Shown one piece after another: positions 9,098-17,322 of a DNA stretch of 64,000 nucleotides. This stretch comes from Palsa-504 sp963789225 (GTDB taxonomy: Bacteria; Actinomycetota; Actinomycetes; Streptosporangiales; Streptosporangiaceae): assembly GCA_963789225.1 (NCBI GenBank), contig CAWBKD010000017.1:62001-126000 (forward strand). The letters run 5' to 3'. Under the pieces are notes generated by a model, which was not told the origin of the DNA, did not search any database, and saw only the letters and a list, made by a program, of their open reading frames with translations. Numbering within the stretch: the stretch's first letter is position 1; every line of letters begins with the position of its first letter. A program made the position numbers and the translations under genes.

Positions 9098-9622
9098 ATG
9101 AGTGTTCCACTGACACTGCTTGGCCTGCTTGAGCGGGGGCCGAGCCACGGGTATGACCTGAAACGGGACTACGACGCGTACTTCGGCCGGGGCAGGCCGG
9201 TGCGCTACAGCCAGGTGTACGCGACCCTGTCCCGGCTGGCCCGGGACGGGAAGACGGTTCCCGGCCCAGTAGAGCAGGGGGCCGGGCCGGAACGGCGGCG
9301 GTACGTGATCACCGAGGCGGGGATCGCGGAGGTGGAGCGGTGGTTGGCCGAGCCGGTCCCGCCGGAGCCGGACCTGCAGAGCGAGCTGTTCGCCAAGGTG
9401 GTGCTCGCCTTGATGCTCGGCCAGCCGGCCAGCGGCTACCTAGATGTCCAGCGGGCGGCGCACCTGCAGCGGATGCGCGAGCTCACCGACCTCAAGCGGG
9501 ACGGGGAGCCGCTCAATGTGCTGCTCGCCGACCACGCGCTTTACCGACTGGAGGCTGACCTGCGATGGATCGATCACACCGCGGCCCGGCTGGACCTGCT
9601 CTCGCGGGCGGTACGCCGGTGA
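9098..9622 (+). CDS. PadR-family transcriptional regulator
   Basis: The product is 174 residues. Its N-terminal winged helix (LTLLGLLERGPSHGYDLKRD, then YSQVYATLSRLARDGKT and a wing ending RRRYVITEAG) is typical of PadR, and a C-terminal helical dimerisation region of the Vir type follows. It probably represses its own operon and senses a compound exported by the adjacent ABC transporter. The stop overlaps the GTG of the ABC ATPase gene (GTGA). I chose ATG 9098 because the conserved helix begins there; an upstream in-frame start at 8900 would add unrelated sequence. Confidence 0.9.
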   Translation: MSVPLTLLGLLERGPSHGYDLKRDYDAYFGRGRPVRYSQVYATLSRLARDGKTVPGPVEQGAGPERRRYVITEAGIAEVERWLAEPVPPEPDLQSELFAKVVLALMLGQPASGYLDVQRAAHLQRMRELTDLKRDGEPLNVLLADHALYRLEADLRWIDHTAARLDLLSRAVRR

Positions 9623-10338
9623 CCGCGGACTTCCCTGCCGTCGCGGCGGCCCGCGGATCCACGAAGATCATCGAGGCACGGGACCTGTTCCTTTCGTTCG
9701 GCGAAACGCCGGCGCTGCGCGGCGCTTCGCTGGGCGTCCGGCGGGGCGAGATCGTGGCGGTCATGGGGCCGAGCGGGTCGGGCAAGTCCACGCTGCTGCA
9801 CTGCCTGGCGGGCATCCTTGTCCCCGAGCAGGGCGAGGTGTGGTTCGGCGGGCAGCGGCTGGACACCCTGAGCGACGAGAGGCGCAGCGAACTGCGCCGG
9901 GACCGGTTCGGGTTCGTGTTCCAGTCCGGTCAGCTGGTCCCCGAGCTGACTGCGGAGGAGAACGTCGCCCTGCCGCTGCTGCTCGCCGGCACCCGCCGCG
10001 GCCCGGCGATGACGGCGGCCAGGAGGTGGTTTCCCGCGCTTGGCCTGGACGGGCTGGAGGGCCGCAGGTCCGGGGAGCTGTCCGGCGGGCAGGCGCAGCG
10101 CGTGGCGCTGGCCCGCGGCCTGGTCGCCGGCCCGGAGGTACTCTTCGCCGACGAGCCGACCGGGTCGCTGGACTCGGTGTCCGGGGAGCTGGTGATGGAC
10201 CTGCTGACCGACGCCGCCCGCGAGCACGGCACCACCGTCGTCCTGGTCACCCACGACGCGCGGGTCGCCGCCTACGCCGACCGCGAGGTCATCGTCCGCG
10301 ACGGCACGGTCGGCACGCTCACCGGGGCCAAGCCGTGA
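9619..10338 (+). CDS. ABC transporter ATP-binding protein (MacB/LolD type)
   Basis: The 239-residue ATPase has Walker A GPSGSGKST, Q-loop FVFQSGQLVPELT, signature LSGGQAQRVALARGL, Walker B VLFADEPTGSLD and the switch His in LVTHDARVAAYADR. It belongs to the group that partners FtsX/MacB-type permeases in efflux or lipoprotein-release systems. GTG 9619 overlaps the PadR stop, and the gene's own stop overlaps the permease start. The three genes are therefore one translationally coupled operon controlled by PadR. Confidence 0.92.
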   Translation: MTADFPAVAAARGSTKIIEARDLFLSFGETPALRGASLGVRRGEIVAVMGPSGSGKSTLLHCLAGILVPEQGEVWFGGQRLDTLSDERRSELRRDRFGFVFQSGQLVPELTAEENVALPLLLAGTRRGPAMTAARRWFPALGLDGLEGRRSGELSGGQAQRVALARGLVAGPEVLFADEPTGSLDSVSGELVMDLLTDAAREHGTTVVLVTHDARVAAYADREVIVRDGTVGTLTGAKP

Positions 10339-12629
10339 TCGGGCTCGGACTGCGGCTGGCGGTCACCGGCGGCCGCGAGGCCGTCGTCCGCCTGGTCATC
10401 GTGGCCGCCGCGGTCGGTCTGGGCGTCGGCCTGCTGCTGACCGTCATCTCGGCCGTCAACGCCGTGGGTGTGCAGAACGACCGCTACGCCTGGCTGGACA
10501 CGGGGGCACCAGCGGCGTCGGGCGGCGCGACGACAGCGACCAGCCGCGACCCGTTGTGGGCGCTGTTCACCGCCGATCTATTCGACGGGCAGGGCATTTA
10601 CCGGGCCGACGTCGCCGCCACCGGCCCCACGTCACCGGTGCCGCCGGGGATCCCCCGCGACCCCGGGCCGGGCCAGTATTACATCTCCCCGGCGCTGGCC
10701 GCGCTGCTGCGCAGTGCCCCGGCGGGCGAGCTCGCCAGCCGTTATCCCGGGCACCAGGCGGGCCTGATCGGCGAGACGGGCCTGCCGTCCCCCGACTCGC
10801 TGGTCATCGTGGTCGGCCGGTCGGTCGCGCAGCTGTCGCACCTGCCCGGCGCCGCGCAGGTGACCAGCTTCAACACCACTCCGCCCAGCGGCTGCGGCAG
10901 TCATAGCACCTGCGTGATCCGGGGCGGCCTCGAACCGGCCGGCGTCGACTTCGTCCTGTCGGCGGTGGCGCTGGCGCTGCTGCTGCCAGTGTTGATCTTC
11001 ATCGGCACCGCCACCCGCCTGTCCGCAGCCCGCCGGGAGCAGAGGTTCGCCACGATGCGGCTGGTCGGCGCGACACCCAGGCAGGTGTCGCTGATCGCGG
11101 CCGTAGAGTCCGCGGTGACCGCGGTGGCCGGCGTCGCCATCGGTTTCGGCCTGTTCTTCGTGCTGCGGGTGCCGCTGGCGGCCATCCCGTTCACCGGCCA
11201 GCCGTTCTTCCCCGCCCAGCTGTCGCTCAGCCTGCCCGACGTCCTGGCGGTCGCCGCCGTCGTGCCGGCGGCCGCCGCCGTCGCGGCCCGGCTGGCGCTG
11301 CGGCGGGTGAACATCTCCCCGCTCGGCGTCGCCCGCCGGGTGACCCCGCCGCCGCCGCGGGCCTGGCGGGTTCTCCCGCTGCTGGCCGGGCTGGCCGACC
11401 TCGGGATCTTCGCCGTGCACGGCGAGCCGGCGAGCAATTCCGGGCAGGTCCTGGTGTTCGTGCCCGGCTTCGCGCTGATCATGGTCGGCCTGGTCATCGC
11501 GGGGCCGTGGCTGACGATGGTGGGGGCCCGGGTCCTGGCCCGGCGCGCTAGCCGCCCCGGCGCGCTGATCGCCGCGCGGCGCCTGGCCGACGACCCACGG
11601 GCCGCGTTCCGGGCGGTCAGCGGCCTGGTCCTGGCACTGTTCATCTTCACCGTGACCGCCGCGCTGCTCGCCACGCAGAACACCAAGGCGCCCTTCGTGC
11701 CCGACGGCGCGGTGGCAGGCAACACCCTCGTCGACCAGTTCTCCAACCTCACCCAGGACAGCTCCGGCAACCAAATAGCGGTGGGATCCGCGCCGCCGCC
11801 GTCCGCAACGGTGCTGGCCCGGCTGCGGCAGATCTCCGGCGTCCAGGCCATCGTCGAGGTCCGGGCTGACCCAGGGCTGACCATCAACAACCCGCAGCTG
11901 CAGATCCAGGACTTCCCGGCCGCGGTGGTGTCGTGCGCCCAGCTCGCGAGCGTTCCTGGCCTCGGCCGCTGCCCGGCGGGGGCGGCAGCGGCGAAGGTCC
12001 CCGCCTCCCTCAACGGCATCGGCGGCAACCTGGCGCGGGTCACCTGGCGGGCCGCCGAAATCCCCGCCGGGCGGCTGGACAGCCTCCCGCTCGGCAGCCT
12101 GGACGTGGCGACGAACGGGTCGCGGCCCGCGATCGAGCAGACCAGGACGGTACTGGAGAACGCCTACCCGACCGGCACCGGCTCGCCGCCGCCGCAAACG
12201 GTCAGCGAGTACAGCGCGGTCGGCAACGCGGCGGACAACGCCTACCAGCAGCTCGCCGACGTGGTGATCCTGACCAGCCTGACCATCGCCGGCTGCACCC
12301 TGGCGACTGGCGTGGCAGGCGGGCTGGCCGACCGCAAGCGCCCGTTCAGCCTGCTGCGGCTCACCGGCGCCCGGCTCGCCATGCTACGCCGCGTCATCGC
12401 CCTGGAAAGCGCGGTCCCGCTGCTCGCCGTCGCGGCGGTCGCGATCGGTACCGGGATCGGCGCCTCCGCGATGTACGCGACCATGGAGATGAAGCTGTCC
12501 CTGGTATCACCGGGCGCCGCCTACTACGCCCTGACCGCGGCCGGGATCGTGCTGGCCCTCGGCCTCATCGCGGCCACGTTCCCGCTGCTGCGGCGCATCA
12601 CCGGCCCGGAGACCGCCAGAAACGAATGA
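10335..12629 (+). CDS. FtsX-like ABC transporter permease
   Basis: The product is 764 residues. A first membrane segment near the N-terminus (VVRLVIVAAAVGLGVGLLLT) precedes a long extracytoplasmic region. Three membrane segments in the middle are preceded by the FtsX coupling region RLSAARREQRFATMRLVGAT. A second extracytoplasmic region and a final three-segment FtsX domain follow, with RKRPFSLLRLTGARLAMLRR. This duplicated layout is typical of macrolide or peptide efflux permeases. GTG 10335 overlaps the ATPase stop. The longer open frame upstream only re-reads the ATPase gene. Confidence 0.88.
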   Translation: MIGLGLRLAVTGGREAVVRLVIVAAAVGLGVGLLLTVISAVNAVGVQNDRYAWLDTGAPAASGGATTATSRDPLWALFTADLFDGQGIYRADVAATGPTSPVPPGIPRDPGPGQYYISPALAALLRSAPAGELASRYPGHQAGLIGETGLPSPDSLVIVVGRSVAQLSHLPGAAQVTSFNTTPPSGCGSHSTCVIRGGLEPAGVDFVLSAVALALLLPVLIFIGTATRLSAARREQRFATMRLVGATPRQVSLIAAVESAVTAVAGVAIGFGLFFVLRVPLAAIPFTGQPFFPAQLSLSLPDVLAVAAVVPAAAAVAARLALRRVNISPLGVARRVTPPPPRAWRVLPLLAGLADLGIFAVHGEPASNSGQVLVFVPGFALIMVGLVIAGPWLTMVGARVLARRASRPGALIAARRLADDPRAAFRAVSGLVLALFIFTVTAALLATQNTKAPFVPDGAVAGNTLVDQFSNLTQDSSGNQIAVGSAPPPSATVLARLRQISGVQAIVEVRADPGLTINNPQLQIQDFPAAVVSCAQLASVPGLGRCPAGAAAAKVPASLNGIGGNLARVTWRAAEIPAGRLDSLPLGSLDVATNGSRPAIEQTRTVLENAYPTGTGSPPPQTVSEYSAVGNAADNAYQQLADVVILTSLTIAGCTLATGVAGGLADRKRPFSLLRLTGARLAMLRRVIALESAVPLLAVAAVAIGTGIGASAMYATMEMKLSLVSPGAAYYALTAAGIVLALGLIAATFPLLRRITGPETARNE

Positions 12630-12709
12630 TCCGCTAAGTCACGCGGTCACAAGGACGGCCGCATCACCGCCCGCCGGCCCGCTGCCAGCCCAGGCGGCAT
12701 CCGATGGTG

Positions 12710-13546
12710 TCAGCCTGCCCCGGCCTCCGCCGCGATGTTGGCGCGCGTCCGGTCACTGCCGCCTATGGCCTCGATGACCCGGCGGGTCATATCCGGCGCG
12801 GGGAACTCCGCGAGCAGCGCCGCTTCGGGAACGCCGAACAGCGGCGACGCCGGATCCTGGCATTCTCCCTCGGCGAAGGCAAGCGCCGTACTGCCGTCCG
12901 GCCACGCCCGCAGTATCCCCGGCAGGCCACCGGACACCAGGTGCGCGTCGATCGCATCGGCTGCTTCCAGCCCGAGCGCGGTGCCCACCTCCGCCGGGTT
13001 CAGCGGCCCCAGCAGGAGGTTGTCCGCCCGGCCGAAGAACGGCCGGTCATAGGCGGTCAGCCGTTCCATCATGTGCAGGTCGCTGCCCAGCAGAAGCAGA
13101 AGCACCGGCCGCCGGGACAGCAGCCGGTCCCAGGCGGTCTGCAGCGCGCCGTCGAACAACCCGTCCTGCTCGGCGAGCCAGGGCAGCTCATCAAGGACGA
13201 TGACCACTGGGCCATCCGGCAGCACGGCCGCCAGCGCCCGGAACGCGTCGGGCCATCCCGCCGCAGCGTCCGAGGGCACTAGGTTACGATCCCGGGCAAG
13301 CCCGGAGTCCCTCAGCTCGGCCAGGAACGCGGTGACAGCTTCTACGGGCGACGTCCCCCTCGTCGCGGTATAGAACAAGTATGGTGTCCTGCTGCGGTCA
13401 CAAAACTCTTGGACCAGGCGCGATTTTCCGACCTGCCGTCGACCTCTGATGGCGACCGCCATGCCGGTACCGCCCTCGGTGACCCGGGCGAGCCGCCCGC
13501 CGAGGAGAGCCAGTTCCGTCGCTCTGCCCACAAAGCCGAACGCCAT
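12710..13546 (-). CDS. AAA-family ATPase, C-terminally shortened (archaeal-ATPase type)
   Basis: The product is 278 residues. It has Walker A GRRQVGKSRLVQEF, Walker B VVIVLDELPWLAEQDG and a sensor-like LLLLLGSDLHMMERL, as in the ATPase/DUF234 family. Family members normally run to about 450 residues with a winged helix and DUF234 domain. Here the protein stops inside what looks like the first winged-helix helices (VIEAIGGSDRTRANIAAEAG), so the DNA-binding or effector part is missing. I chose ATG 13546 because conserved sequence starts there; an upstream in-frame start at 13897 would read antisense through the cupin gene. Function is unknown. Confidence 0.7.
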   Translation of the reverse strand: MAFGFVGRATELALLGGRLARVTEGGTGMAVAIRGRRQVGKSRLVQEFCDRSRTPYLFYTATRGTSPVEAVTAFLAELRDSGLARDRNLVPSDAAAGWPDAFRALAAVLPDGPVVIVLDELPWLAEQDGLFDGALQTAWDRLLSRRPVLLLLLGSDLHMMERLTAYDRPFFGRADNLLLGPLNPAEVGTALGLEAADAIDAHLVSGGLPGILRAWPDGSTALAFAEGECQDPASPLFGVPEAALLAEFPAPDMTRRVIEAIGGSDRTRANIAAEAGAG

Positions 13547-13555
13547 GTAGCTCCA

Positions 13556-13582
13556 ATCTACGTAGCTGTCATCTACATAGAT
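13556..13582. promoter_or_regulatory. Inverted repeat in the divergent ATPase/cupin promoter region
   Basis: Arms ATCTACGTAG and CTACATAGAT match at nine of ten positions and flank a 7-base spacer. They also read as two direct ATCTAC copies. The repeat sits 10 bases upstream of the ATPase start on one side and 15 bases upstream of the cupin ATG on the other, so one regulator could control both genes. Confidence 0.45.
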
Positions 13583-13597
13583 GGCACCTACCTGGGG

Positions 13598-13891
13598 ATG
13601 GCGCACTTCGAGCTGGGAGCTGGCCGGGTGTCCCGGGCCGTGGCTCGCCAGTCCGTCGATGAGATCTGGGACATCCTGCGCGGGCAGGGTCAGATGTGGC
13701 GACGGCAGTCCGGGCGGGAGCAGACGGTTCCCCTGGGGCCCGGTACCTGTGTCTCGATTCCGGTGGGTACGCATTTCCAGTCCCGGTGCACGAGCGGCGA
13801 TCCGCTCGCCGCGGTAGCCGTGACGATGCCGCCCTGGCCCGGCCCGGACGAGGCGTACCAAGTTCCTGGCGCTTGGACTGACCCGGGATGA
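13598..13891 (+). CDS. Small cupin-domain protein
   Basis: The product is 97 residues. The fold is a single conserved beta-barrel: FELGAGRVSRAVARQSVDEI, then LRGQGQMWRRQSG, PGTCVSIPVGTHFQ, and a C-terminal PPWPGPDEAYQVPGAW tail. Most metal ligands of classical cupins are replaced, although one His remains in GTHFQ, so enzymatic activity is uncertain. Small-ligand binding or sugar/hormone sensing are alternatives. ATG 13598 starts at the conserved edge, but an upstream in-frame start is possible. A decayed piece of a close paralogue lies at 8773-8820. Confidence 0.7.
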   Translation: MAHFELGAGRVSRAVARQSVDEIWDILRGQGQMWRRQSGREQTVPLGPGTCVSIPVGTHFQSRCTSGDPLAAVAVTMPPWPGPDEAYQVPGAWTDPG

Positions 13892-14337
13892 GCACATGAC
13901 TCCCGGGAAGCCCGGTCCTTCCGGAGTCGAAGACGACGAGGAACGCCCCTAGCCCAAGGCAGACGGACGCCGTCGCTACTCACGTACGGCAGAGCCGCAA
14001 AAGTAAGCAATGACTACTCATGTCAGGGGGCGGGCCGCTGCCGCATCGTTTAGCAACGAGGCAGACAGCGTCACCAACCGAAAGACATCCCAGGAGCTTA
14101 AGTCCCGTGCCGATCCTCATCACCACCATCCGGCGATACCGGGAGAGACGCGGTTTCACCCATTACATGATCACGAATGTGACGCGGCGTCGGGCGTGCA
14201 CCCTCAAGCGCCCGACGCCACGCCGTACCTACAGGCCTGAGGATGTGCGCCAACCCGGTAGCCGCTCGCTACCTGCGCGATACAGGAGCGTTAGGCTGGC
14301 GGAGCGCTGCCCGGTGCTGATGGAGAGGTTCGATTCG
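13892..14337. other. Intergenic stretch with one strong hairpin
   Basis: About 445 bases carry no convincing gene. The open frame that continues into the aminotransferase gene is not protein-like here. A stem-loop lies at 14186-14219, and a possible -10 element (TAGGCT) is near 14292, upstream of the aminotransferase gene. Confidence 0.5.
14186..14219. terminator. GC-rich stem-loop, possible terminator
   Basis: GGCGTCGGGCG and CGCCCGACGCC pair perfectly over 11 bases around a 12-base loop. No T-run follows, which is common in actinobacterial terminators. It could end transcription from the cupin gene or act in the leader of the aminotransferase gene. Confidence 0.4.
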
Positions 14338-15648
14338 ATGACAGGGATCCAGGTGAGCGGGGTGGCCGCCGGTCCCGTAGCGGACCTGACCACCGAGTAC
14401 GCCGCGCGGACCATCCGGTCTGGTGACCACCACCGGCAGGCCTGCCGCCACCTGCCAGGCGGCGAAACCCGGTCGGTCACGATGTATCAGCCATATCCGG
14501 TCGTGCTGGCCGAGGGCCATGGCGCCCTCGTCCGTGATCTCGACGGCAATGAGTACGTCGACGTCCTCAACAACTACACCTCCCTGGTTCACGGGCATGC
14601 GTTCGGCCCGGTCGTGGAGGCGGTGACGGCTTGCCTCCCCACCGGCACGGCGTTTCCCGCCCCGCACCCGGCCCAACTGCGGCTGGCTGAGATGCTCACC
14701 GGCCGCTATCCGGCCGTGCAGCAGGTGCGGTTCACCAACTCGGGCACCGAAGCGTCCCTTCTCGCGCTGCGCGTGGCCCGGGCTGCGACTGGCCGTCGGC
14801 GCATTGTCACGTTCACGGGGGGCTACCACGGCGGCGTGCCCGAGATCATCGACGGCGGGCCTGACACCGTGCAGGTCCGGTTCAACGACGCCGACCAGGC
14901 CGTGGCGGCGATCGACTCCTCGGTCGCAGCCGTCTTCGCCGAACCGTTCCTGGGCAGCAGCGGGGTGATCCCGGCGGCTCCCGGGTTCCTGAGCTGGATC
15001 GCCGACCGCGCCCGGGAGGTCGGCGCGGTGTTCGTGCTCGACGAGGTCCAGTCGCTGCGCAACGCTCCGAACGGAACCCATGCTGCCCTCGGCCTCGAGC
15101 CTGACCTCCTGCTGATGGGCAAGATCATCGGCGGCGGCTTCCCGGTCGGCGCGGTCGGAGGCCGGATGGCGCTGATGGACTTGACCAGCGCCTCCCGGCC
15201 TGGGGCGCTGTCGTGCTCGGGGACGTTCAACGGGAACCTGATCACCATGACGGCCGGGGCCGTCGCGCTGGCCGCGCTCGACGGGCCGGCCATCGGGGAA
15301 CTCAACGGGCGCGCGTCCGAACTCGGCCGCCGGATCCAGGCCGCAGCGGCCCGGGCGGGGATCCCGGTCTGCGTGACCAGGGCCGGCTCGATCCTGGAGG
15401 TGCATCTGACCGAACGCACCCCCACGTGCGCCGAGGAGGCCGCGGCGGTTCCCGCCGCCCGGGCGTCGGCACTGCACCTGGCCCTGCTGCTTGAGGGCGT
15501 CTACGCGGCGCCACGGGGCAGCCTTAACCTGTCCACCGCGATCGGCGACGACCTTCTGGCCCGCGTCGCGGACGGCTACGCGCGAGCGTTCGGCCGTATC
15601 AGGGACGTGATCGTCACCAGGGACCCGGTGACGTCGGGAACGAGCTGA
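14338..15648 (+). CDS. Class III aminotransferase, glutamate-1-semialdehyde aminomutase-like
   Basis: This 436-residue PLP enzyme has an N-terminal PGGETRSVTMYQPYP region, FTNSGTEASLLALRVARA for phosphate binding, GGYHGG, FVLDEVQSLR with the PLP-pairing Asp, and MGKIIGGGFPVGAVGG with the Schiff-base Lys. The layout matches GSA aminomutase relatives. The gene stands apart from heme biosynthesis genes and is more likely a paralogue acting on another amino compound. ATG 14338 is preceded by a GGAGAGG site at a spacing of about nine bases. An alternative ATG at 14320 overlaps that site. Confidence 0.85.
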   Translation: MTGIQVSGVAAGPVADLTTEYAARTIRSGDHHRQACRHLPGGETRSVTMYQPYPVVLAEGHGALVRDLDGNEYVDVLNNYTSLVHGHAFGPVVEAVTACLPTGTAFPAPHPAQLRLAEMLTGRYPAVQQVRFTNSGTEASLLALRVARAATGRRRIVTFTGGYHGGVPEIIDGGPDTVQVRFNDADQAVAAIDSSVAAVFAEPFLGSSGVIPAAPGFLSWIADRAREVGAVFVLDEVQSLRNAPNGTHAALGLEPDLLLMGKIIGGGFPVGAVGGRMALMDLTSASRPGALSCSGTFNGNLITMTAGAVALAALDGPAIGELNGRASELGRRIQAAAARAGIPVCVTRAGSILEVHLTERTPTCAEEAAAVPAARASALHLALLLEGVYAAPRGSLNLSTAIGDDLLARVADGYARAFGRIRDVIVTRDPVTSGTS

Positions 15649-15700
15649 GCCGGTGCGCGTTTACGTGTGACCGCCCGCTGCGTGTCGTGCCGCTGGGACT

Positions 15701-15723
15701 GATGTCAGCTATCGACTGATATC
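15701..15723. promoter_or_regulatory. Inverted repeat before truncated PadR/S53 unit, probable PadR operator
   Basis: Arms GATGTCAG and CTGATATC (seven of eight paired) flank a 7-base spacer, the same geometry as the PadR site at 9068-9092. A TATATT element follows at about 15736-15741. In the second copy of this region (17323 on) only the right arm is kept, because the duplicated block starts inside the spacer. Confidence 0.5.
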
Positions 15724-15925
15724 TTGTTTTCCATTATATTGGCGGGATGGCGGGCAAGCCCATGACGGGGCAGGCGTTCTTCGTGCTCACCGCGCTGGCC
15801 GGTGGCCCGCGGCACGGGTACGGCATCGTGCGTGAGATGGCCGACCTGTCGCAGGGCTGGGCGGGTGCGAAGGCAGCCCGGTGAGCAGCGGCCTGGACCT
15901 GGGCGGTACCGGCGGGTGCTGCGGG
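15711..15925 (+). repeat. Duplicated PadR-locus segment, copy 1 (internally deleted)
   Basis: Positions 15711-15857 nearly match 17323-17469 (promoter and first part of the PadR gene). Positions 15870-15925 nearly match 17683-17743 (end of PadR and start of the membrane-protein gene) apart from a 4-base deletion. The roughly 200 bases between these parts in copy 2 are missing. The repeat has diverged at only a few positions, so the duplication is fairly recent. Confidence 0.85.
15747..15884 (+). pseudogene. Internally deleted PadR, 45 residues, coupled to the S53 peptidase gene
   Basis: The first 37 residues are almost identical to the intact PadR at 17359 (MAGKPMTGQAFFVLTALAGG and on to ADLSQG). 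They are followed by eight residues ending KAAR, which match the PadR C-terminal end. The deletion removes about 67 codons but keeps the frame, so the stop still overlaps the next GTG as GTGA. Without the rest of the winged helix it cannot bind DNA as PadR does. It may survive as a translated leader for the peptidase gene. Confidence 0.75.
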
Positions 15926-17302
15926 CTGCGGGCTGCGGCAGCGGCCATAGCTGCGGCTGGCATGCTTGTGCTGGCTGGCGGGTGCAGCCCCGGGGCGGGC
16001 GGCTCGCGGCCCGGGCAGTCTGCCAGCCCGGCTCCCAGCGCGGCGACGGCTGAGGCTACCTGCCAGCACCGGACCGCGGGAGCCTGCTATACCCCGCAGC
16101 AGTTCCGGGTCGCGTACAGCATCGCGCCGCTGCTGGACCGCGGGATCGACGGACGCGGGCAGACCGTGGTGCTGATGGAGTTCGCCATGAAGCCGTCCGA
16201 GCCGCAGCAGTCCGTGCCGGTCACCGACATACGCCAGGACCTGGCACTGTTTGACGCCGTGTTCGGCCTGCCGGCCGCGCGGCTGCAGGTTGACGCCAGC
16301 CTCGCGGGCTCAGCCTGGCCGTGGCTGGCCAGCGGCGAGGAGGTGGAGGACGCCGAGATCGTGCACGCGGTCGCCCCTGACGCCGCCATCCGCCTGATCC
16401 TGATCCCGCGCCAGCCCAGTCCCGGAAGCTTCGTCGCCGCCGAAGATGCCGTGCTGTGGCTGGCCCTGTCGCAAGGCGCTGTCGTCTCGATCGGCCCCGC
16501 CGGCGCCGAGCATTGCTTTACTTCGGCCGAGGTGGTCGGTCTGAACTCGGCGCTGCAGGCAGCCCAGGACCGCCACGTAACGGTAGTCACCACCACGGGT
16601 GACCTCGGTGCGGCCAGCACGTCATGCTCAGGCGGCGCCCCCGTGGTCAAGGAGGTGGGGCTCCCCGCGTCCGACCCGCTCGTGCTGGCCGTCGGCGGCA
16701 CCAGCCTGGACGCGGACCACGCAACCGGCGCCTACATCAGCGAGACCGCATGGAACAGCCCGGCCGGCCCGGTAGTCGGCCCGGCCGGGTCGTCGGGCCC
16801 GGCAGCAGCGCCCGGCCCAGCCGGGCCGCCGGGCGGGATCCCGGAGGCCTCGGGTGGCGGGTTCAGCCACCTGTTTCCCCGGCCCGCCTACCAAGATGGC
16901 GTCCCCGGGATCGGGGCGAACCGTGGCGTGCCCGACGTGGCCGCGGACGCCGACCCCGCCACCGGCATGACGCTGGCCGCCAGCGACGGGCCCGGCGTGG
17001 ATATCTTCTTCTCGTCTGCAGGGACCAGTGCGGCCGGGCCATTGTGGGCCGCGCTGATCGCCCTCGCCGACCAGTACGCTGGCCGCCCCCTTGGCTTCGT
17101 CAACCCCGCGATCTACCGCATCGGCCACAGCGCGTACCGCCAGGCCTTCCACGACATCACCACAGGAAACAACACAGTGAGGTTCCCCCGCCAGACAATC
17201 GTCGGCTACCAGGCCTCGCCCGGCTGGGACCCGGTAACCGGCTGGGGAAGCCCCAACGCGCAGGCTCTCATCCCCCTGCTCGCCCGCTACACCAGCCCCT
17301 GA
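15881..17302 (+). CDS. S53 (sedolisin/kumamolisin) family serine-carboxyl peptidase, probable lipoprotein
   Basis: The product is 473 residues. A hydrophobic stretch ending in LAGGC (Cys at about residue 34) looks like a lipoprotein signal, so the enzyme should be anchored outside the membrane. The catalytic E-x3-D-x-E motif is in GEEVEDAEIVHAVAP, the oxyanion Asp in TTTGDLGA, the Ser in SSAGTSAAGPLWAAL, and the C-terminal calcium site in HDITTGNN and SPGWDPVTGWGSPNA. The large propeptide of most secreted sedolisins is absent. The first residues (MSSGLDL) are the duplicated start of the membrane-protein gene at 17694, frame-changed by a 4-base loss, so this gene uses a borrowed start. Confidence 0.88.
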   Translation: MSSGLDLGGTGGCCGLRAAAAAIAAAGMLVLAGGCSPGAGGSRPGQSASPAPSAATAEATCQHRTAGACYTPQQFRVAYSIAPLLDRGIDGRGQTVVLMEFAMKPSEPQQSVPVTDIRQDLALFDAVFGLPAARLQVDASLAGSAWPWLASGEEVEDAEIVHAVAPDAAIRLILIPRQPSPGSFVAAEDAVLWLALSQGAVVSIGPAGAEHCFTSAEVVGLNSALQAAQDRHVTVVTTTGDLGAASTSCSGGAPVVKEVGLPASDPLVLAVGGTSLDADHATGAYISETAWNSPAGPVVGPAGSSGPAAAPGPAGPPGGIPEASGGGFSHLFPRPAYQDGVPGIGANRGVPDVAADADPATGMTLAASDGPGVDIFFSSAGTSAAGPLWAALIALADQYAGRPLGFVNPAIYRIGHSAYRQAFHDITTGNNTVRFPRQTIVGYQASPGWDPVTGWGSPNAQALIPLLARYTSP

Positions 17303-17322
17303 GCCACCACCGTCCTGTGGGC

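Noticed and set aside
9444..10334. A 5' extension of the FtsX-like permease frame
   Set aside because: It re-reads the PadR and ABC ATPase genes in a wrong frame. The coupled GTG at 10335 is the proper start.
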